DNA of 64,000 nucleotides, from positions 1 through 64,000 of the forward strand of contig JAFJTR010000082.1 in NCBI GenBank assembly GCA_022559985.1. The letters are read 5' to 3'. The notes under the pieces are model-generated. The model saw only the letters and a program-made list of their open reading frames with translations, was not told the origin of the DNA and did no database searches. A program made the translations under genes and the position numbers. This document shows, in pieces, positions 58,238 through 64,000 of the stretch (position 1 is its first letter; the number at the start of each line of letters is the position of its first letter). Source of the DNA: Parastagonospora avenae f. sp. tritici 18332-5. Taxonomy: Eukaryota > Ascomycota > Dothideomycetes > Pleosporales > Phaeosphaeriaceae.

Positions 58238-59508
58238 TCACTTCTTCCCCTTACTCTTCGTCTTGCTCCGCGTACTTCTTGCTGGAGGCGCCTCGACTAC
58301 CTCCTCCATTTGCACATCCACGATATCAACTCCAGACCCCTCGTCCGCTGCTCCTCTATCGTCTTCACTTTCCCTACTGTCCGACGAATCAATACCATCG
58401 TCTGCGCTTATGCCGACCTGCTTTTCTTTCGCGTTACGCTCAGCTTCCCAGCTCTTTACGAGTTCTTGAACGTCCTCGCGAGGCTTGTCCTGACCATTCC
58501 AAGCACGACAGCTGCTGCATCGCCATCGGCCAATGTCTTCGAGGCCTCGAGCACCCGGTGGTGCTTGTCCGTTGACAAGACGGCATTCGGAGCAGATGAG
58601 TGCGAGACGGTTCTTAGCCTGCGTCTCGTCCTCACCAAGCAGAGCGTCGAGGATGCGGTCGTACCAATGCGCCTGGGTAAAGATAGCGGCAGGAGCGGCA
58701 GAGAATTGCTTGCTCAGTTCAGCTGAACTAAAAGCATTGGGTGCGAATTCGGCGCCGGGAGCTTCTGGAGCTGGTAACTGCGGCGGCGGAGACGGTCCTT
58801 GTGGGGATGAGATGTTCGAGGGTGGGCGCTGGGGTGTCGTTGGTTGTGGCTGGCCGGGGGTACGCTGAATATTCGCAGTTGGCGGAGGAGCCATGCCAGT
58901 TCGGGGCCCTTGCGGATGTTGCTTCTGCTGGCCTTGTTGCTGCTTCTGTGACGGCGCGGGAGGCTGTTCCTTCTGTTTTGGCGAAGCACCGTATTTTTCG
59001 AGCAGCTGTTGTGTCGAGTTGTACTTGGTGGCCTCCTTCAGCCGCTCGATGGTGGCATCGCGGTCCTTGTTGAGTTTCTTGAGGAAGTTGTCCGTGTTCC
59101 TGATGCGGTAATCGAAGTAGCTCGTGAGCGCGTAGCGAATGCCGTAGATACTGCCAATGGTAAGAAATCATTCCATCAAGAGAAGTCTTGTAGCACGCAC
59201 ACCACAGGCCCGCCAGCAACAATAGAGCCTTCCAAAGCCCCCCAGTTCTGCCAGCCCGTCACCAGAGTAAGCAGCAGTGCAGCTAGTATGTACGCAAAGC
59301 CCGCATAGAGCGTCCACATGACACGTGCGCGTCTCGAAAGCTGGCGTTGGCGGTCATTGACGGCCGTGGCTCTCGCGATTTTGCCGGTAAGAGTGTTCAG
59401 CGTCTTCTCGAAGGATGCAGCATCTTCGCTGGCCTAAAGTCGTGTCAGAGTTGCATCCGCATCATGGCAAGTGTCTAAACGCACCCTCCAAGGCCAAAGC
59501 GACACCAT
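58238..59508 (-). CDS. LNP1: lunapark, ER three-way junction protein
   Basis: Exons 59508-59485 (24 nt), 59433-59201 and 59150-58238 join in frame to 389 residues; the introns are 51 and 50 bp. The start MVSLWPWR is the conserved lunapark N-terminus. Two membrane segments follow (LYAGFAYILAALLLTLVTGW and the SIVAGGPVVIYGIRYAL region), separated by a short loop. Next come a coiled coil (LNKDRDATIERLKEATKYNST) and a Pro/Gln-rich linker. The lunapark zinc ribbon (CSEC...CSSC, after WYDRILDALLGEDE) follows, and the end is basic (TRSKTKSKGKK). Lunapark stabilises tubular ER junctions. The tiny first exon is supported by donor, branch and acceptor and by the conserved sequence. Confidence 0.94.
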
Positions 59509-59772
59509 CGTATCTTGTCAGTGGAGCCCGCTATGGGTGCTCGAGCTCGATTATTGTCGCGGCCAGCAATGCATGCTCGCGTGCAAAGGGAAGCAGGTGG
59601 TAGCTAGGAAACTTGCGACGTCACCGGGACTGAGCTGCAGGCGCGCTACAGATCGCTGGCAGGGTTCACGCCTGCAGAATACCGGTCACGTGTCGGCAAC
59701 TTTCTCGCCGCCGGACTCCCGCATCGCATTGTTGAACACCACCACCGAAGAAGCCTATAATTCTGCAGACCA
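59509..59772. promoter_or_regulatory. divergent promoter, lunapark / MZM1
   Basis: The 264-bp gap between two start codons facing away from each other must hold both core promoters and leaders. No clear TATA box is seen. Confidence 0.6.
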
Positions 59773-60226
59773 ATGGCACACGAGATGGCACTTGTAGCAT
59801 ACCGGAATCTGCTGCGGTCAGCGCGCGTCGCCTTCCAAGGTATGTAGTCTATTGCCCTCCCTATGGACAGGAAAACTCACAGCATTGCTAGGTGACATGA
59901 ACACTCTGTTCGCCGCCCGCGCCGAAGTCCGCAGGAATTTCGAGTCGAACCGAAGCCTGGCGGCCGGAGGCGACGAGCTTTCCAAACAACTGGCACACGC
60001 CGAGGAGGTCGCAAAGTTCCTGAGGGAGAATGTTGTGCAAGGACAAGCGGCTGACGATCAAGGGAGCTACAGTATGTCTGGAAGCGCACATGTATTCGAT
60101 CACGTTTCACTCATATACGCTACAGAGCTGCGGATACACGAACATACCGAGCGAGGAAACAACGAGGATATCAGGAAAGGAAAGGGAAAGAGTACGTTGG
60201 GCGGAGTCAAGTGCTGCTCGTCCTAA
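59773..60226 (+). CDS. MZM1: mitochondrial LYR protein Mzm1 (complex III assembly)
   Basis: Exons 59773-59839, 59892-60071 and 60126-60226 join in frame to 115 residues, the usual length for this family. The N-terminal AYRNLLRSAR carries the LYR-type motif. The middle has NRSL and HAEEVAKFLRENVVQGQ, and the end KLRIHEHTERGNNEDIR is the family signature. Mzm1 is a matrix chaperone that stabilises the Rieske Fe-S protein before its insertion into complex III, and yeast mutants have altered mitochondrial zinc. Its 3' end lies 73 bp from the convergent SLT11 gene. Confidence 0.93.
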
Positions 60227-60299
60227 ACTTTTGCTGCCCAGTAATGAAATGATACCCATACCATTCATAGCGCCGACCCGATGCTTGCAAACAAAACCA

Positions 60300-61627
60300 T
60301 TACTCGCCCCTCAAAGTCGCATAATCAGTCTCCTCATCTGCTCCTGGCGGAGGTGCGATGGCCATGCTATCGAAATTGTTCTGCGGTGCAGCTTCGCTGG
60401 CCGCTTGAGCAGCAGCAGCAGCAGTCCGGCGTGGGCCAGCAGCTTGTCGCCCTTCCTTTGCATACTGCATGCGGACGTTCTGATCCAGGCTATCCAGCTG
60501 TTTCGGCTTGCCCCAGGTGACCCTCATTGGACAGCCCTTGATCACGACTTTGCCCTTGAGTGTCTCTGCCGCATTCTCCGCGTCCTGCCTGTTGACATAG
60601 TTTACGTATGCGCAATGTGCTCGATGTGAACAAACGAGAGACCGAAGTTTCCCGTATTGTGCAAAGTGGGTGCGGAGCTCGTGCTCGGGAAGGTCATCCT
60701 CGACTCCAGTGACAAAGAGAGACGCAACGTTCGGATCAGACGGTGGCAGCCAGTCCCGCGGGCTCGGTTCTGCGGCGGGACCGCCCATGCGACCGCCTCT
60801 TGCAGGCCTCGCGCCTCCTCGTCCACTGAACGTGCCTTTTGTGTCCCTCGTCCTAATCGGCCCTGGAGCGCGTCCGCTTCCACTGCTCTCGCCAGATCCA
60901 CCGGACGCTGACAATGCTTTTTGGCCACCGCTCTCCTCTCCTTCTGCCTCTAGCCGCCTCTGCTTCTTGTAGTATGGCTCGCTCTGTGCCAGTCGCTTGA
61001 GCAGTTCGCGCGCCTTCTCGTCCGTCTTCTCGTACGCCTCCATCGCTCCCCTGCCCTCTTCAATTTCCCTCTCATGTTCTTGCGCGTAGTACTGTCGGTT
61101 GATGTCGCTTTGCGGTCCTGGCGCTACCATTTTGAGCGCGGCATCTCGGACGACGATGGGTAGACCAAAGGACAGGTCTAGCATGCAGCACTGGCAGCAG
61201 TTCTTGAGACGCGCGCATGTCAAGCAGATGTTCGTGCGCTTCTGGCGGGCAGTGCGGTCGGCCTTCCAGCGGAAGATGGTAAACGGGCGGGTACAGATCT
61301 TGCATTCCTAAGCAGTGTTAGCGCATGTTCTTTTATTGCTTCAACATAGCGGTCGCTGAGTACGGCTGACGAGCAGCGGATGTGAACAGCGACATGCGCA
61401 TGGCTGAACTGCCGGCGCACGATCAACGTAATCATCTAGCCTACGGTATGCCATGCTCGTCACCGCTTGTTTGCGCGCAACTAGACTCGTGTGTCACTTA
61501 CCGCTCCGTGATCCTCCTTCAGCATTTGCACGTATGGGTTGTCCGGGAGACACTTCTCGCATACGGACGGAAAGTCGGTGGTCTCCCATCCACTGCGATT
61601 CAAGTCTTGCTTGATTTGTGGCGGCAT
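60300..61627 (-). CDS. SLT11: pre-mRNA splicing factor Slt11/Ecm2 (RBM22 family)
   Basis: Exon 1 (61627-61502) and exon 2 (61307-60300) are separated by a 194-bp phase-0 intron and encode 377 residues. The start MPPQIKQDLNRSGWETTDFP precedes Cys pairs CEKC, CKIC, CLTC and CCQC, which make the N-terminal zinc-binding region of the family. A Ser/Gly-rich linker and one RRM (about residues 236-315; LFVTGVEDDL, then AHCAYVNYV) follow, ending MRVTWGKPK. Slt11 works in the activated spliceosome around U6 and U2/U6 helices. The Ala-rich tail includes a CAG/CTG-like run (about 60410-60422). Confidence 0.95.
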
Positions 61628-62048
61628 ATCGGAGATGGGACGGCCTGTTCAAGACCTTGAACTCAGAGGAACGTGGTCGCTGTAGTTGGCGGAGAGTGTA
61701 TACAGCGTATCGGGGGTCTCTGAGTACGTTGAGGTGGGGGGCGTAGCGGGACAACGGCGATGGTATCCTTCACGAGCAAGGTAAGATATGACGCTAGAAA
61801 TCTCCAGGACTTGGCATTCATGTCCGGGTGGCGGCGCTAGCGGCTCCGCGTACACAACAGACCGTGATTGGACAACAGGTATCATAGGGGGTTCGCTCTT
61901 GCCCAAATTTCCTACCGCTCTTTCCCATAAAGTTTGGACCCTTTCGCTGTTGTTGAGCTTCCAAGGTTCTTCACTGCTCAATTGACACTTCTCTTCTCCT
62001 CTTTTGTGCTCTACCCCCAAACCAGTGCTTCTCACTTCAACATTCAAC
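61628..62048. promoter_or_regulatory. divergent promoter, SLT11 / ERG6
   Basis: This 421-bp interval separates the two start codons. The ERG6 side has a pyrimidine-rich leader (CTTCTCTTCTCCTCTTTTG near 61988). No sterol-response motif was recognised with confidence. Confidence 0.6.
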
Positions 62049-63289
62049 ATGTCTCCCATTGCGCTTGAACAGGAAGACCACACTCGCGATGCCGAGTTCA
62101 ACAAGGCCATGCACGGTAAGTCGGCCACTACGCGTGGTGGCATGGCAGCTATGCTCCAGAAGGACCGTGGCGCCCAACAAGCGGCCGTAGACGAGTACTT
62201 CAAGCACTGGGACAACAAGGCCGCCTCTGAGGAGACGGAAGAGACACGCAAGGTGAGCAGTGTTTGGTTGCCGTGTCTTGTAATACGGATGCTAACAAGC
62301 ACTAGGAACGACGAGACGAATATGCCACTCTCACAAGGCACTATTACAACCTCGCGACCGACCTGTACGAGTACGGCTGGGGCCAGAGCTTCCACTTCTG
62401 CCGCTATGCCTATGGCGAGTCCTTTCACCAGGCCATTGCTCGCCACGAGCACTACCTTGCACACAAGATGGGTCTGAAGGATGACATGCGCGTGCTCGAC
62501 GTCGGATGCGGTGTCGGAGGTCCCGCGCGTGAGATTGTCAAGTTCGCGGGCGTCAACGTCGTTGGCCTGAACAACAATGACTACCAGATCCAGCGTGCCA
62601 CACATTACGCCGAGAAGGAGGGTCTCTCGCACAAGCTCAAGTTCACCAAGGGTGACTTCATGGTACGATAACCATGCCAAACCCCGTATCCACCATTAAC
62701 AAGAGGCTAGCAAATGTCTTTCCCTGACAACTCTTTCGATGCCGTTTACGCTATCGAGGCTACCGTCCACGCCCCGTCCCTCGAGGGCATCTACAGCGAG
62801 ATCTTCCGCGTCCTGAAGCCCGGCGGTGTCTTCGGTGTCTACGAATGGCTCATGACTGATGCATACGACAACGACAATCCCCATCACCGTGAGATTCGTC
62901 TCGGAATTGAGATCGGTGACGGTATCTCCAACATGGAGAAGATTGAGGTTGCGCTCAAGGCTATGAAGGCTGCTGGCTTCGAAATGGAGCACCATGAGGA
63001 TCTTGCTGACCGAGACGACCCCTACCCATGGTACTGGCCGCTCTCTGGCCAGTTGAAGTACATCAGCGCCATTGGCGATATCCCCACAATCCTCCGAATG
63101 ACCAAGATTGGCCGCGGGCTGATCCACAAGTTCGTTGGTGGACTCGAGGTGATCGGCCTTGCCCCCAAGGGTACCCAGAAGACCGCCGACAGCTTGGCGC
63201 TCGCTGCTGACTGCCTGGTTGCTGGTGGAAAGGAGAAGCTCTTTACCCCGATGTACCTGATGGTCGGCAGGAAACCAGAGAACGCATAA
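62049..63289 (+). CDS. ERG6: sterol 24-C-methyltransferase Erg6
   Basis: Exons 62049-62252, 62306-62662 and 62711-63289 (all phase 0) encode 379 residues, the normal length. The sterol-binding motif YEYGWGQSFHF lies at about 89-99 and the SAM-binding motif LDVGCGVGGPAREI at about 132. IEATVHAPSLEGIYSE and the C-terminal sterol methyltransferase domain (WPLSGQLKY) follow. It methylates zymosterol-type sterols at C-24 in ergosterol synthesis, on the ER and lipid droplets. The introns are 53 and 48 bp. A long reading frame on the opposite strand is a codon-bias shadow. Confidence 0.97.
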
Positions 63290-63857
63290 GCAGCGTTCGT
63301 TTTCGCTTCTTTCGACTAGACTTGCTTCATCCTAGCCTTGTAGGCATATCTTCTTTGGTACGGAGTACATCTCCTGGTTTTGCATCGTCGCCTGGGGGGC
63401 GCGTTATATGACTGTAATATGTGGGCTTCTGGGACACGGTGATGGCAACGCGAACATAGAGTAGAATATAAGTAATACCTTCATACCTGACTTTTCGATC
63501 TTGATGATGCAGGATGCATGAAAAGTGTTGATGTAGCCCTCGAACAGCTGAATCTGTCAGACGCCGCAAAGAATCAATATCCCTTCGCGTCCGGTCGGAG
63601 CTGCGAGGTCGCGGAGATCGCGAGATGTCGGGTTGAACACGCTAGTGGCACAGACCCTGAGAGTTGTGTTGAGCTTGCCCAAGCGGGTGGATCCCCGAGC
63701 TGTCGGAAGAAATTGTCGAGCAACACCATCGAACACATCCCAACACCCAGAAGGGCCATCACTCGCTCGCGGTCAACATACCCCACGACCTCCCTCACCT
63801 CCCTCACCTCCCTCACCTCCCTCACCTCCCTCACCTCCCTCTACACTGTCCGCCACA
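63290..63857. other. intergenic, no gene
   Basis: This is the ERG6 3' flank and the promoter of the pyruvate dehydrogenase beta gene, with a CCTCCCTCA minisatellite just before its ATG. Confidence 0.5.
63789..63840. repeat. CCTCCCTCA 9-bp tandem repeat in a 5' leader
   Basis: Five perfect 9-bp units plus a partial one form a pure pyrimidine/A tract that ends about 18 bp before the start codon at 63858. It probably lies in the 5' UTR or core promoter. Confidence 0.93.
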
Positions 63858-64000
63858 ATGGTTGCTTCACGGCTGCTTCGACCCGCCGCGCGTCTTGCGT
63901 TCCGCCCAGCGTTCCGCGCTCCAGCTTTCACACCCGCTATTGTCGCAAGGAGAGGATATGCCTCGGGCCAGAAGGAGATGACGGTGCGAGAGGCGCTGAA
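63858..64000 (+). CDS. PDB1: pyruvate dehydrogenase E1 beta subunit, 5' end only
   Basis: The window ends inside this gene. The visible 47 codons encode a mitochondrial presequence rich in Arg and Ala (MVASRLLRPAARLAFRPAFR). The start of the mature enzyme, SGQKEMTVREAL, is the conserved opening of E1-beta. The subunit forms the thiamine-diphosphate-dependent E1 heterotetramer of the mitochondrial pyruvate dehydrogenase complex. No intron is seen in the visible part. Confidence 0.85.
   Translation, partial: MVASRLLRPAARLAFRPAFRAPAFTPAIVARRGYASGQKEMTVREAL

Noticed and set aside
61649..62680. 343-codon open frame on the minus strand
   Set aside because: It lies antisense to ERG6, whose three exons encode a textbook Erg6 protein; the opposite frame is open because of codon bias.
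1..64000. biosynthetic cluster or defence system hypothesis
   Set aside because: The genes are mostly housekeeping, on mixed strands and in unrelated pathways. No synthase backbone, CRISPR array or NLR/HET-type module is visible.

Overview
The window is nuclear DNA of a filamentous ascomycete (Pezizomycotina). Its short introns (about 46-140 bp, GT...AG, CTAAC/CTGAC-type branch sites), a HAC1/hacA gene with an Ire1-type intron, fungal-only families (fungal rhodopsin-like 7TM protein, PF11951-type transcription factor) and TpA-rich, RIP-like DNA next to LTR remnants fit a Dothideomycete, probably Pleosporales. That placement is inferred from gene style, not from a database search. I joined the exons by hand from splice signals, reading frame and family similarity.

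Left part (1-11 kb): a TpA-rich stretch without genes, a 211-bp solo LTR with a perfect 5-bp target duplication, then a truncated secreted M28 aminopeptidase joined to an internal piece of a cytochrome P450. After a gene-poor gap comes one intact regulator gene (6164-8157). Gene-poor DNA with a CAGGTG microsatellite runs to 11 kb.

Middle part (11-45 kb): an acidic conserved protein, a peroxisomal hydratase-2 (C-terminal AKL), a secreted glutaminyl-cyclase-like M28 protein, the chromatin remodeler subunit Rsc7, the unfolded-protein-response regulator HacA with its 20-nt unconventional intron, an 85-residue conserved protein, a FAD oxidoreductase, two low-complexity hypothetical proteins, a 7TM rhodopsin-like protein, the inositol pyrophosphate kinase Vip1 and the ribosome biogenesis WD40 protein Utp21. 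Between 31.4 and 32.6 kb lie a second solo LTR of the same family and, 17 bp further on, a complete 150-bp hAT-type MITE.

Right part (45-64 kb): a fast-evolving patch with a hypothetical gene, its degraded relative 11 kb away, and a pseudogene with two TAG codons. It also holds an SR splicing factor with a 6-nt microexon, ETF-ubiquinone oxidoreductase and a secreted Ala/Gln-rich repeat protein. The final 6 kb is compact housekeeping DNA: lunapark, Mzm1, Slt11, Erg6 and the start of pyruvate dehydrogenase E1-beta.

The genes do not form a biosynthetic cluster. The strongest observations are the hacA splice hairpin, the two solo LTRs with intact target duplications, the hAT MITE, the peptidase/P450 chimera and the 6-nt microexon.
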